Both the position numbers and the translations under genes were made by a program. 64,000 bases of DNA from Conoideocrella luteorostrata (taxonomy: Eukaryota > Ascomycota > Sordariomycetes > Hypocreales > Clavicipitaceae), in contig JASWJB010000056.1 in assembly GCA_032433595.1 (NCBI GenBank), positions 62,001 to 126,000 on the forward strand, read 5' to 3'. How positions within the stretch are numbered: the stretch's first letter is position 1; every line of letters starts with the position of its first letter. Below are positions 43,941 through 57,129 of this stretch, piece by piece. The notes beneath the pieces are model-generated. The model saw only the letters and a list, made by a program, of their open reading frames with translations. It had not been told where the DNA came from and made no database searches.

Positions 43941-46871
43941 TCAGATAAATGCAAACTTTGCTGACCCCATGTGATCAAGGGCAGAGGACCATGCTTCCTG
44001 TGCATCGGGTATGTGGACGGCATGGTGGAAATCTTCTTCAAAATAAGGCTGTATCCTGACCCCTACATGTTCCTCAAGGATGGCAACTCCAGAGTCGTAC
44101 CGGCGCCGACATCTTTTCGTCCAAGGATCCACCTTAACAGGACTGTGGTAGCAGAAAACGTTGGGCTTTGCATCACGGAGACCAAATACCACGCCCATGC
44201 TTTTCAAATGATTCCACATATCATGTGCAGCATGCCTGGTTGAATCCGACTGAGGGCTAACCACGTGTAGCAACTGTAAGATGGCATAACGCAAGGTGAG
44301 GGCGTCAGGACTGTTCGTTCCATATCGTTGCTCCACCTGACGTTGTTGAAGACGAAGTTCTGTCACCAACTTCTCGAAACGATCCGCACTTACATGGTTA
44401 TAGAACAAAGCGAGATCTAACCAAGTTCTGGCAACGTACGGGTGACGACGGCTATAAATTGCTTCCAGCTCCTCCGCAACCGTTGGTACACTACCCCAAA
44501 GTAATTCCGATAATGTCGTGGATCCATGTTTCTGTTGAACCTCATACAAGCAAGTGAAAATCTGTCGAAGAGGGTGTGATCTGTCGAAATTCGTTGAGGA
44601 ATAAGCTGCCAAGTACTTGCAAAGTGCCGTCATCATGCCAGGATCTCGATGAACCATGCCAAGCAGCAACTCGTTGATGCCCAGCGGCGATAGTCTTTTC
44701 AAGTCAAGTTCTAATTGCTTGAAAGCCTTCATCAAGAAGTCACCGCCAGTGTCTGCATCCCGAGCTTCAAAGTAGAAGTTGGCTTCAAGAAGGAGGTCAC
44801 TAGACCCCGCTCCCCAAACCATGGTGATTGGCCAGCCTATGAGAGCATTTGTTTCTACTTCGAACTGGCGACAGTGCAAGAATGCCTTGCGCAGATTGCC
44901 AACAACAAGTTCCTGAGCACGTAGGAGATCGGGTGATCGCAGGTAACCAGGAGTTGGCGGCGGTGTAGGTGTGCGACAACGTACATGAGCTGGCAAGTTA
45001 GCGGGTAGCTCGAAGTCGACCAAGTCATACTCAGTCACACCCTTTCTTTTCAGATAAGTTCCCAAGTTCACCACTCGGCCATTGCGAACAAATTCAGAAA
45101 CTTTACCCTCGGCATCTCGCTGAAACTTCATGGACAACAATCGTTTGACTTCTTCCTCGGTGTTGTTCTTCACAAAGCCCCATTGCGAGAACCTTGTTTT
45201 GTACATCTTTGGCCTATCCCGACATGTCAATAATGTGCAACCACCAGGTTTGTTCACAACAAGACTTACGTTGCTTGGAAGTTATGTTTGTCGGCCATGA
45301 TGGCCATAACTTCCTTCAAAGGTTTTCGCTCCTCCAGATAAAGTGACCGGATTGTTCCTTTTAACTGCTCCCAAGCCTCAGCAGGAACCTGTTCCCGTGA
45401 CGGTCGAGTTCCAGCTTGGCCACGAAGAGAAATAGATCCGGGCTTTTCATCCTGGAAACACTTGTTAGATCATAATCCTCGTAGCTGCACAGCTGTTTGC
45501 CCTTTGGTTTGCATGACGTCGTCACATGCTACTTACTGGTAGTGATAATGAAGGTGTCGGTGTCAATTCGGCTGGTGCCACTTCAAATGGCTTAGGCGTT
45601 CCAGGCTCTTGTTTGATGTGTTTTATTTCTGGTGTAAGGGGTGCTGGAATTGGTGGAGGTACTCGTGGCCGTGGCGGTTTTGCTGGGGCTTTTCCTTTGG
45701 CCTTCGCACTAGGATTTAATTCTAGAATAAATTGATTACCAACGCTGATATTAGGTTTAGGGGTAGTTGGCACAGGCGGCTTAAAGAAGCCAGCGCTGTT
45801 AGTAGCAGGATTTCGGTTGTTGCTGTTAATGGTCGAAGATGGTGTGGTATTTGTGTTGTTGACATGGCTATGACTGCTAGAATTGAAAGTACTCATGACG
45901 GAACTGTCGGAGGGGGCGGCGAAAGCATTGGGCAGAGACTGATTTGTCTTCACGCTGCTAGAACCAGGGGGACGCCATATCTCGAATCCAGGAGTGCTGC
46001 CTCCAACGGCCGGTGCATTCTGATTGAAAGAGCCTGACGCAATAGGTGATGCCATCATGGGTGATGAGGCGATATGCGTGTTTGGCATAGGGGAATGGGA
46101 CATTGGGCTTTGCATACGGTTACTGGACATGAAATCATCCAGACTTCCGAACTGCCCAGATGAAGAACCAGGAACGGGGCTCGCCACTCTGTTGTCATGG
46201 AAACTTCCAAATGGCATAGAAGGTGGGCTCATGGCTATAGGGCTCGTTACTCTTTGCAACGAGTTAAACGACCCCCAGCTCTCACCCGGCGTGGTGATGG
46301 GACTTGCGATTCTGTTGGAACTAAATGACGATGCGCCGGCGCCACCACTAACACTATTACCGCAGTATGACATTGGGTCAAAACTCAAACTAGCCTGAAA
46401 ACTGTTCATGCTGATGGATGGGCTTTGAGGAGTGGTAGCATGGTGATGATTTTGGTGATTGCTGACTCCAGTGTTGATAGGTCTTGGTGGTAAAGGCGGG
46501 GCCTGTGTGAACGACTTATTCTCAAATGGATTGAATTCCTTATTCTCGAAGTGAGCGACTAAGCGACCGACTCCTCCACCATGCTGAGACGAGCTCAAAG
46601 CCTCGAGCTCCATTTCGTTGTCTCCCTGGTTGTCGTGGTGTTCCTGGTGACCATGGTTATAGTCTGTGTGCACATCGGATGGCGTAGGTGCCCAGTCCAT
46701 TCCTCCAACATCGCTGAACGACTGCCTCACATCGTGGTTTTGCCCTGCCGGAATTCCTGATGTCGCGGTCGCCTGGCCGAAATCGAATCTCGACCAAGCC
46801 TGGTTGCCGAATCCATAGGAGTCGTTGTTGAAGTTGGAAGCCTTCGGCTTTTCTGGTGGAAAATTAAACAT
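43941..46871 (-). CDS. Clr5-domain protein (fungal regulator)
   Basis: Three minus-strand exons, 46871-45537, 45451-45270 and 45213-43941, total 929 residues. Residues 1-445 are disordered, rich in Asn, Ser, Pro and His (repeated NRIASP, NRVASP and similar), with a Pro-rich stretch (PRPRVPPPIPAPLTP) and one IKQE motif. The Clr5 domain spans about 470-522: EAWEQLKGTIRSLYLEERKP, then LKEVMAIMADKHNFQAT, and after the splice KMYKTRFSQWGFVKN. The last 400 residues are helical with possible TPR-like segments (VARTWLDLALFYNHVSADRF). Clr5 domains occur in fungal-specific proteins thought to bind nucleic acid or regulate transcription. The second acceptor at 45214 keeps ATPKMYKT in frame. The large gene-free region upstream fits a regulator with long control sequences. 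Confidence 0.85.
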
Positions 46872-49800
46872 GTCGACAAACCGCCGAACAGACTGAGCCT
46901 CAGAGCCCTGTTTGCTGGCTGAGGGTCAGTCCGTGACGGGGACTCGAACGAGTCGAGTACCACCTATTGATGCTCAATTGCCGACACAAGGATGCATCAC
47001 TCGTCGAAATGGTGAACTGAAGAACCGAGTTGATACAATCACAAACCGAATGACGAGGTAGGCGGCCACTGGCGCCCATAATCGCCAGTATGAGAGGAAG
47101 CAACTTTCAGCCAGACAAGGTGGTGCGGCAGCCAGAAGGAGTCAGGAAGACGGTCAGCAGCAGAGGAAAGACCGCCTGGGCTATCGATACAGTTCCCCAG
47201 AATCGGCTGATGTGGGTAAAGTCTTGATAGGGCAGACTCCGGTTCAAATCGTGTCAATACAAAAACTACTCTCAGCGCCGTTGCCAGCAGAGTACCACGA
47301 GTGCTAAGAGTAGGGGTCGCTTTGTCTGTGGAGGTAAAGCCACGCGCCTGGGGAGTGCTAGACAAGGTAAAGTACAAAAGTTCCCCTCGCCAATTTTTCC
47401 TGGAAGGGCAAGCCCAATAGATGGCTCGAGAGGCGTTGTCCGGGGAGGGTCTTTGCTGGGGTCAGCTCCGCTGTGCGATAAGAAGGCAGTGGGCTGGGTA
47501 TAGAGGACCGCCCCAGTCATAGGACGGGACCAATACCAACATATACGCAAGCGACGATGCAGCCGGGCAAGGAGAAGATTGAGGGCAACAGAGAACAAAT
47601 CGACGGGTAGTGGTGACAAGGTGGGGAGGGGCTGATGCTAGGGAGCGGAACTGTCGAACAGCTGGAGGAGGAGAGACGGTTGCAAGAAAGAGGGGGATGT
47701 AACCTTGTGCGGGCTGAAATGCTCGGTGACAGCAACTGGCGAAGCATGAAAATAATTAAGGCCGCGGAGCAGGAATAGGGCTTCCCGCCCATGGAGCTGG
47801 ATCATACATAATGGATGGCTGCGATGAGAAGGGGGGGGGGGCCGATGGCGTGTGTGGACATGCAACCATCGGCCAGAAAAAGAAGGTGATGAAGGCCCCG
47901 GACAACCACACACGAGCAACAGCGCCAATCACGAATCCATGATACAAGCCCCCCTGGCACACACGTTGGTCCCGAGCCAGAAAGAGAGAGCCAAAGAGAG
48001 CCAGCATCGCTTGTGCCAGTCAAGTCAAGAGCCAGCCAGCCAATACGCCAGTTGGACGGACCGACGAATTAAGTCTGCAATATGGCTAGTCTGCTCTGAT
48101 TCCAGAAGGATTCCGCAGCTCGTCTGCCGCCTGTGATTCGCCCTCTGTCCGGCCGAGGCGCCACTACAGCGAGACTTGCGCCGGCGTGGCCGGGGCCATT
48201 GCTCGTGACTAGCAGCGAACTTGCTCCGCGGCCAATTAATTGTCTAGACGGGCCCTTGCGTCTTGACGTCGTGCCAGCGAACCAACGTCGATTATCAGAC
48301 ACTTCTCTACCGGACAGCACAATGCGCAGTGGCCATCATGATAGCTGTACCTGTTATCTGTTGGTTTCCTGTTGCCTCTCTCTCCTGAACAGCCGTCATT
48401 CTTCTCCTCCGTCACCGATCAGATGGATCTAGGTCGTGGCGGCGCCACCTCAGCGGCTTTCTAGGGTCGGGCTCAACTTGTTATCTGGCACTATGCCGGG
48501 CGTCTACCGAGGCACTCGAGTACCGGAGACGAACCACAGCCAACGAGGTGAGGCCAGAGACATGTCTGGAGCAACTGTGGCGGCACTTACAGTGGGCTGT
48601 GCCCGTAATCACGGCCACTTGTAGTGTCAGTCCCGGCGCAATATTCACCCCTGGTTATTTTATCTTTCTGCAAGAGAATGGTGGCAATCCGAAAGTCCTT
48701 TCGAAGAGCCCGCTCAGCTTTCCATTTCTTGCATTACTGGGCAATTTGACAACAATTACATCCTTGGGGCATATCAGGCCGGGCTTTGCACCACATGAAG
48801 CATAGATGTGTCGCCGCCGGAGCTTGAGAGCGGGCTTAGCAGGACCCTTAATACGGTGGGGATGTCGGCTTTTCTTGCACGACTCAGGAATGCGGCTGTT
48901 GATGGGAGCGGAGAGGAACGAGACGAGAGCACCCAGACAAGGAGTCGGCCATGGCCGCTGCCCGCCCGTGTGGACGAACAGGCAGGACTGCCAACTGGCT
49001 GTACTGTCCTCCGTGTTGTGCGTACAATTATTGCATTGTCTTGTGCAATAATATTGTATTGTAGGCCCGGTCAATGCACCAGACCAGAACCAGGCCAGGC
49101 CAGACGCCGTCGCGACATGAGTTAATCGCCAAGCCGACTAGTTGTGGGGCTGCTGGACACATCCAGATATCGGCGCCGACCAGTCAACCAATCTCTGCAA
49201 GTCTGGGGGCTGGCGTCAGCGGAGGCGCTGGTCCTGGATCTGGGTCAGCCAGGATTGCCCGTGTTCAGCACCCTAGGCAGCTGTTGGCTCTGGCTGTTGG
49301 AGTTGTACATGTGCTGTGCCACAGCCGGCGATAGTGCAATGCGGAGGACTGCTGACTATTGGCCTAGCCTTGCTATTACTTGTTTTACCTCGCAAGTGTC
49401 TGAGAAGGGAGAAGCTGGGACAAGGTGCATTGGAGGCTGTTCGAAAGGGAGTATTGCTCCGGCCCAAGGACCTAACTTGATTAGCCAACATCCCGCGACG
49501 GGTGCCAACGCCGTCCACTGGATGGACACGCCATTCTCCTCTCATTCCGTGCTGTCGGTGGCCTCCATGCTCCAAAGTGAAGTCGCGCCGCCTGCACTAT
49601 TTGGCACAGGTATCACGATGGCGTCGTTGTCGCCAAAGCTGCACAGACACAAGCGACACTTGGTCTGGGCTGAACGACCACCTACGTCAGGTTGCGACTG
49701 GTAGCGGAGCACATCACGGTTGATATTCTGCCCCTGTGTATCATCTCATTGCCTGGGTTACAATTCTCACGCAATAGAGTATACTCCGCACAGAATGTCG

Positions 49801-52800
49801 TGGGCACAATATTGGATGGATGGATTTTAAAAGGAGGTACCGAGTAAAGTCGCTTTGATGGGACAATTACTACTAGTGCGGAAGTTTGATCGCCGCGACC
49901 TAGCAACACCCCAGCCGCCTTGCGCCAGACTGTCTCGAGATGCGGCGGCCAACAGCCTTTCTCGGATTGAGAGCATCTCACAGGACGCCTGCGCCAGCTG
50001 CCAATGTTTCGCCCATTAGCGGTGATTTGCTCACTGGGTAAAGCGGTCCGTATAATTTTACGACCAGTTGACCACGGAGTCTAGATTCATCATTAGGCAG
50101 TCGGCGTGGATGGACCTGTTGCCCAACTGTAGACAGACAGGCTGCTGTGATTGGGGCCATGGGGAAAAAGAAACAGATCGTCAGACAGCTCGTTTGCAGA
50201 TCTGGGTGAGACGGGCTGCAGAGGAGTCGCTTTTTTTAGGTCAATGTCTTGCTTATACATACAGTGGACGCCCGACATTGAGAGAAGCTGATAGCAACAC
50301 GGCGCTGTCTCGGGACGACACAAGTGGAGTGTGGAGTATGGCTTACCTCTGCGTTGTATTATTTGTAGTTAGTACGATGTCTGGTTCGGTTGTCTCGTGT
50401 TGTCTCCCGCCACCCAGGCCAGTCATGCAATCGATCCAGTGTCAGGGAGATGATGGATTGGAGAGAGGCTGCGACATGTTGACCGGCCGATTTGAGTAGG
50501 ATAGGCTCATATCCTTTATTCAGACCAGTAACAGGCTGGCCGCCTCATCGGGACCAGAACATCCAGACATCGCATTGGCCGTCAACCATTCCTTTTGGCA
50601 ATGAGCTCGACGAGTTACATCCCGCCCTTAGCTACACTCTTATAGATCTGCGGTTGCACCGACATCGTGTGTGGCTGCCGGCCAGCCCAGCAGCTCACCA
50701 CGGTGAAGCTCGGTTGCGACCACTCGATCTTATCAGACGAGGCTTCAGAAACACCATCCATCTACCTGCTCTCTCTTCAACAAGGCACTGCAAAATATTT
50801 CTGATGCAAGGAGAGGTTTGCCAACCAACTCAGGCCCTTTGGGCATATCAGCTTACCGAGGCGCGAAGGAAAGCCTCGCGAGACATCGTGCGAGCAGCGG
50901 ACTTCGGTGGGCCAACAGCAAGCAATATTCATGATAGCCAGTTGAAAGCCACAGATGGCACGTACTCTTCCATCATTTCAATATCAAATTACATCACCTG
51001 TAGCATGGCTCATCGTCTGTCTCGAGCGTCTGAATTTAAAGGATGCTGGTTGATTTGCCACTTCGTGAGGAACTATGATGTTTGAGCTTCGTCATGCGTT
51101 CTCGTTTAGATCTCACGCCACATGTTTGTTGTGTGCCTACCGCCATTGAACAACAAGCATGCGCTGGTTGAGGAAGCACGCGGAAAGCCTGGGATACATT
51201 CCTTGTTTGAAAAGAGCATAAGAGCACAACCTGAGATGTTCAACGTCGAGCATGGCGCCGGCCAGGCTAACCGAAGTGGACGCCACAAGCCTTCCCTGCG
51301 AACCACGCAGGATCTCGTTCGCCGCCGACAGCCGAAATGCAGATTTTATGAAACATACATAACTCTAACTCGTTTGCTCGCATCTGCATTCCCAAATCAC
51401 CACGGACAGTGATGAGTGCGATGCAGTCGCAGGCGCTGACTGAGGACTATGCACTGGCTAACCGACCCGGTATCATCGATTTGAAACACATCTGATCCAT
51501 CCTTGGCTCCAGGGCCTCTACTATCCATCGTATCGTACCGCAAGTGCATCCTGTTGTGTAGAGCGCTCTAATGCACAATACAATACTCCGTACAACACAA
51601 CACAATAAAGTATGGAGAACAAGCGGGGGAGGCGGCTTGCTCTACACCAAGTTGGCCAAGGCTTGTGGATGACGAGAGCAAGACCCAATTCGCAAGCCAC
51701 ATTTGGCAAAGATGGCCTCACGAGTCTTATTTACCTACCCGTTCGATGAGCACCAAGAGAAAGGACAACTGATTAGCATCACAGCCATAGCTCAAGAAAC
51801 AGTGACACCGGCAATAGCCGTGACGATGGGCTGTGTCGCGGAATAATGACCTACTCTTTCTGGACATAACAGCAGCCTCATAGGGATAAGGCGGCTCCAC
51901 AGCCATTGACACAATATGGGCAGATCCCAAGGGGCGGACGTCCCGGCTCACATTTATTGTACATCATACATGTCAAACTTCTGCAAGGAGGCTGACCTAC
52001 CGCCTGGGCGAGTGAATTCTTCACCGTCTTGCCTGACACGTGCATATGATCAGGGCCATTGCATGCCATGCTTTGAAGCTGCGTGGTCTGGGGAAAGAAT
52101 ACGCGCCATTCATGGCGTCGGATACTGAGTCCCTCGGAGTCTCTCCAAGCAGCGGGTTGAGGTACCGATATCCAGTTAAGCAGCTTCCTCTGAATTTCAT
52201 CACAGGCTTCATTTAGTGTGTCCAATAGTCCATTTTAGGGTCGTGATGAAGGAGCCCCGAGTCCAGTCCAAGTAGGTGCCTTGATCGCCTCAAATACCTT
52301 CGCCACGGCCGCGATCACGGCCTTTGGCGGGGGCATGCTCCAGCTAGCATGAGATCCCAAGACTCCGTGCTGTCTGTAGAGTTTGAGATTTGCGTCACAT
52401 GCGGAATTGTTCACGGAGCCCATTGCCGTGACGGCGTCCAGTGTAGGCCAGAATATCCCCCTGCCCATGCGACCCTTGACTTTCACTGCCCAGGGCAAGA
52501 AAAGAGCAGCTACTCAACGGATTATCGCTGTTTTGAACGCCAGGCGCGCCTTAAACCAATCCACCAACTCTGTTGAAGCCTTTTTGTGTGGCCATCATGA
52601 TTATGAGTATCGTAGACTTGATGAGGAGCCCGCCCATTCCTGTGATGTCCTAGCCGACGGCTAACTCAACGCTTTGCTGCGGCCTACCAACGAGCCAGAT
52701 TGTTTGTTATACGGCTGCAGAAGCCGTAAGATTGTCTATCAACGTAATGAACAGACGAATGGTGTAAGCTATTGTGGATAAAAATCCAGGCATGTACAGC

Positions 52801-54996
52801 GTAATGCAGGTCTGTCCGTCTGCTCTCTCCCCCGTTCAAGATCGCGCTCACTCCCAACAAAAAGTCTTACACTACTATTACGTACAAGACAGGCAGCCAT
52901 GATGCCTCCATGGAAATCTAGTCAATCAAACTAAGCAACCCTGTACTCCGTACAGAGTACATCAATGAATAGTAACTGTATACCTCGCAGCTCATTTCCT
53001 CATCCCAGCCAGCCCCTTTTTTCCATCAATCGCCAAGCTATTGGAAGAAGATCTAGCAACTCCTTTCCTCAAGCCGCGTCAGCAAGTGGCACAATACGCG
53101 AGATGAATCAAAACATGAAGTAGTTCGAAGGGAAAGAGGCGGCGGGTGCGCCAACAACCACAGCGCACATACCGATGCCCTGCTCTGCTTTCCTCTGTAG
53201 GGTTGTCGTTCTTTTAACACCATCTTGCGGGGGGGGGTGGAAGGCGAAGTGCTCTTGATGTTGGCTGGTCTCGCTGCTTCATGTCTCAGACACGATAGAC
53301 GCCGTTCGTTCATCTATTCTTATTCCCTCTATCTTACTATGCGTTGCCCACATTCGTCGCTAAGACATGACGGACCACTGCGTAGCTCAGTTCCGTTGTG
53401 TGCTCAACACCACACCTCAGATGGTACCCTGTACCTTGTGCTGGCGATTCGATTTCTTAAATAGAAAAGCCTAGGCAGCGTGACGGTCAAGCGTGTACTG
53501 CGTAAGTGGTCTCAGTGACAAGTGGCGAAGGCAGTCTGTCGATCGGTCGGTCGGTCGGCCGTAGCGGAAGAAACAAACACTGCTGTTTAAATCTGACGAG
53601 ACAGGCAGGGGGCCTTCCTGTAGCGCACTGTTCACGATAATCACGCCGTGTCGGCCCTCCCAAGCCGACCACATCAAATAGTCATATCTTACTTACCGAT
53701 ACGTATGGAAGATGCGTGCCTCGTTTTTGAAACATCACTGCCGGTCGATCGATCGATCCTGCGAACGAAAACTGCCGCGGCCGATGCCGTCTCTCGATAG
53801 AAACATTCGATAGCATACGTACTACGTAGCCACATGGACTTGATGTCGTTTGATTCAGTCGTTTGATTCAGTCATTTTCTTCTTTTTTTTCTCGAACCCG
53901 GCAACGATGGTCCGCCGCCAGGAGACAGGAAATGATGACTGCACTGCAAGACGTGGTGTGCCGGCTTTCGTTGTAACAACTGAGACATCCATGTTGTTGA
54001 GAAGGAGATTGTGAGCTCCCGTACGATCTCAAGGGGGCAGATACATGTTCAACAGGGATATACACGTAGATACCTTGCGACATATGAGCTGCGTTCGTTG
54101 TTCATATATCGTCTGTTCCTTACAGGTCGTCAATCTGCGTGATGGTGGTGGTGTCTTGGGATCTTCCCCGTCCCATGATCAACAAGCATGACTGGTGGAC
54201 AAAAATGTAAGACTATGTAAACGATTTTCGACGGCACTCAAGGATACTACAGCACGGATATCGTTGTATATGCCTGACCTTGGTCCCCTGCATTCATGTT
54301 TACTAAGCACCGGAAGTGAGTAGTTGACGCGCCAACGATACAACAGGGCAACAAGCATTCATTTGCAATTTATTGTCATTAACCGATGGTTCCGATACGC
54401 TCCTCTGAGAGCATAACAGCCCTCAGGCTCAATAGATATTATACCCATGAGCAAATCTAGAGTTCTTGAACCTCAGTCCTTCTCATCTCGCTGTCTCCGC
54501 TGCGTCGTTGATCTTCCGTGTTCCTCTACATCAACCATATCACGCCCTTAAAACGTGTCGTTGTAAGTCGCATGGTGTCCATGCTCCTGAACGCCCGGTG
54601 ATGTTATATCGTGTCTTGTTCGACCTTGCTTGTATGACAGTTTAAAAAAAAAAAAAAAGCAGAAGACAAAGAAAGCTCCATTCAACAGGCGTGGAAGCAA
54701 ACAGAAACAAAAGAGTACGTTGCAGCGTGTGATAAGATATATTGGGTATAAGGCAGCCGCGGAACAATCACGCATGGGCTGTGTAAAGAAGATTGTTTGG
54801 TTCGAATGTGAGAAGTTGGAAAGAATGAAACCTGTTGTATAAAAAAGTGTTCGAAGAGTGCTCGAAAAGATAGCGACGCAAGAAATAGTACTGGCTCTAT
54901 AATGTCGCCAAGAGAGAACGTAAAGTGGGTGACAAATCCCCATGTCACCAAAGTTATTCGGACAAACCGGCGAAAACATTGAGGTGGTGCTCAAGT
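46872..54996. other. Eight-kilobase region with no recognisable gene
   Basis: Upstream of the Clr5 gene and downstream of the kinase gene. Many short open frames are present, none with a recognisable domain. Simple repeats include a G run at 47830-47841, GCCAG repeats near 48028, GGTCG near 53540, CGATCGATCGATC near 53745 and an A run at 54643. TACTCCGTAC-type palindromes lie at 51583 and 52943-52960. A minus-strand stretch 52498-52235 (ending KAVIAAVAKVFEAIKAP and a stop) has coding-like composition but no identity. Confidence 0.5.
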
Positions 54997-57129
54997 TTAG
55001 ATTTCCTGTCCCTCATCTTCGTCTCGGAATTTAAGACCGCCATCAACACGAATAGCATCACGAACCCAAGGCTGGTTAGCCACTTTGTCGATGGTCCAGC
55101 GGCTACGGGCACGTTTGAGAAGGCCCTCCGTAATTTCCATGGCGCCAAGGAGATTCTTCTCCTTGAACTTAGCTTCACTAGCTTCGTGATCCCCATCATC
55201 ACCAGCGTATTCGACCCAGCGCCACTCGACTCTGGCTATTCGGTGACTGGTCCTGCTGCGCATACGGTGGGCATCACTCATACCCGGGTGCGGGTCAAAA
55301 GGGAGGCGAGATTCCAATAGGGCATACAGAAGAACTCCAAGCGACCAAGCGTCGGTAGCGCGGCCATCATATGGTTGGCCCATGATGACTTCTGGAGCAG
55401 CGTAGTCGTCAGAGCCGCACCGTGTTTCCAGCTTCTCGTCATCTGCGATGCGGCGGGAAAGTCCCAGGTCAGCCAGTGTAATAACGGAGGTAGGGAATAC
55501 CGTCCAGTCGACGGAAGCATCTTCCAGCTCCAATGGCGTCAAGTTGACCAAGACATCTGCGCGGAGAACAAGTCAGCTGAAGACCTGGAGAAACATAAAT
55601 TGCCCTGGCCGGGCTCCCTTACTCTCTAGTTTGATGTCTCGATGGACGATCTTGTTCTCGTGCAGATACTTCACTGCACCGATAAGCTCGGCAAAAATTC
55701 TGCGCAAAAGAGCTGGTGTGAATAATTTTTTCTGAGCAGTGGCAATGTCGAATAGGTCTCCGCCTGGGCAGTAGCTGAGGACGAGAATGGCTCTTGTCGG
55801 TTCGATGCTCCACGCTTTGAGATTGACAAGTGACGGGTGATGTATGTCTTGCATAATTTCCAGCTCTCTCTTAAGGCTCATTTCGATGCGTTCTTCACTT
55901 GCGCCGCCCCGTGGGCCGTGCTCACAGACTTTGATGGCGACGAGCTTTTTGCGATGCGTTTTGTCGGTCACGATAGGTGAAGTGCTTTCGATGGGTTGAT
56001 CATGCGGGTAATCTGTAGACAAGATTTGACTGCTTGCCAGCATGACCCGACTAAAAGTGCCCTGTCCAAGAAAACCAATTGAACGCCAACGACGACGCTT
56101 CTGATCATGCCTACCGCGGGCTTCAAACCACTCCTGATGACCATCCTTTGACCTCCTGCCATCAACAGAGTCTTTTGATGACTCGCTAGGTGGTGGCGTT
56201 GGTGGCTGAGTAACTGTAGGCGTAATCCCTCGCGATTCCGCAAAATTGATTTCCCTTCTCATGAGTGATTCCTGGGATTCGGAGGGGTGGTTGTTGTTGA
56301 TGTGAGACCCAGAAACCACTACGTTTCGCTTGTGAGTTGGTGTATCGGGAACATATTCGCTGACACTTCGGTTCCGGGAATGCTGAACGCGACCTGTGTG
56401 GGTTTGCTCGTGGGATGACTTTGAAGCTGGAGCATTGCCGTCATCCTCCAGAACGCCATATTGCTTGCGTCGAACGGGGCTAGCCATGGTGTTGTCTGGC
56501 TCGCCGGGCTCCCTGTTGATTGTGGTTGGCCGTGACGCCTCGCCACAGGTGTTTAACCTGCTTCGTGTCTGAGGAGGCGAAGCTGATATTCCGCCCAATC
56601 TTTTCCACGGGCCGGGAGAATCGCTTGAAAGAAGGGGGCTTGGCAAAGGAGTCATATCCCCCATCGCCGTAATAACGGGGCTCGGAATAACACCGCTCGA
56701 GTTTCCCAAAGAGCTAGAGTAATTGGCGAATGCCGCTTTAACACTTGGAGTCCGGGATAAAGGATGAAGACTACAGGCGGAGGCCTGGTGATTCAAGACT
56801 CGTGGGGGCGAGAGGCTGATGTTGGCGGCGTGAGCGTCGCGGCTTGGAGCTCCCGAGGATATTGGAATCGGACCAGATACGTCGGTTGAAATGCGGAGGG
56901 GTGAGTTTGTTTCGTGCCTGTCATTGACTTGTTGATGAAGGGTCAAATGTGAGGCAGGGGGGGAAGGAGCGATTGTTGTGGTCTGAAACTCGGTACAGGC
57001 TGTTGCGATGGGGATAGAGGGGTCGAATGAAGAATTTGAGTTTCGGTTTCCAGAGCCATTGCGGCTGTTGTCATTAAACGCATCGCGACATATCGGCGCA
57101 GTAGATCGAGAGGCGCCGGCACTACTCAT
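54997..57129 (-). CDS. Serine/threonine protein kinase with DLG in place of DFG
   Basis: Two minus-strand exons, 57129-55623 and 55556-54997, total 688 residues; the intron follows GAG-A and joins AT-GTC, completing HRDIKLEN. The first 340 residues are disordered. The kinase domain has the Gly loop GQGTFSRV (355-362), Lys400 in VAIKVCEHG, catalytic loop H496-RDIKLE-N503, D532-L-G534 at the metal-binding motif, APE in SDDYAAPEVIMG, and DAWSLGVLLYALL. It is a canonical active-kinase layout apart from Leu in DFG, which several active kinases tolerate. I cannot assign a yeast orthologue; it belongs broadly to the CAMK-like fungal kinases. A C-terminal segment EGLLKRARSRWTIDKVANQP ends the domain normally. 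Confidence 0.85.

Noticed and set aside
47225..47260. GGTTCAAATC resembling a tRNA T-loop
   Set aside because: The flanking bases cannot form the T stem and no acceptor or anticodon arm is present.
47517..48023. Several overlapping minus-strand frames upstream of the Clr5 gene
   Set aside because: Low-complexity leader sequence; frames overlap each other and none shows a family signature.
50492..51085. Plus-strand open frame of 197 codons in the gene desert
   Set aside because: No domain, unusual composition, no supporting splice or promoter signal.
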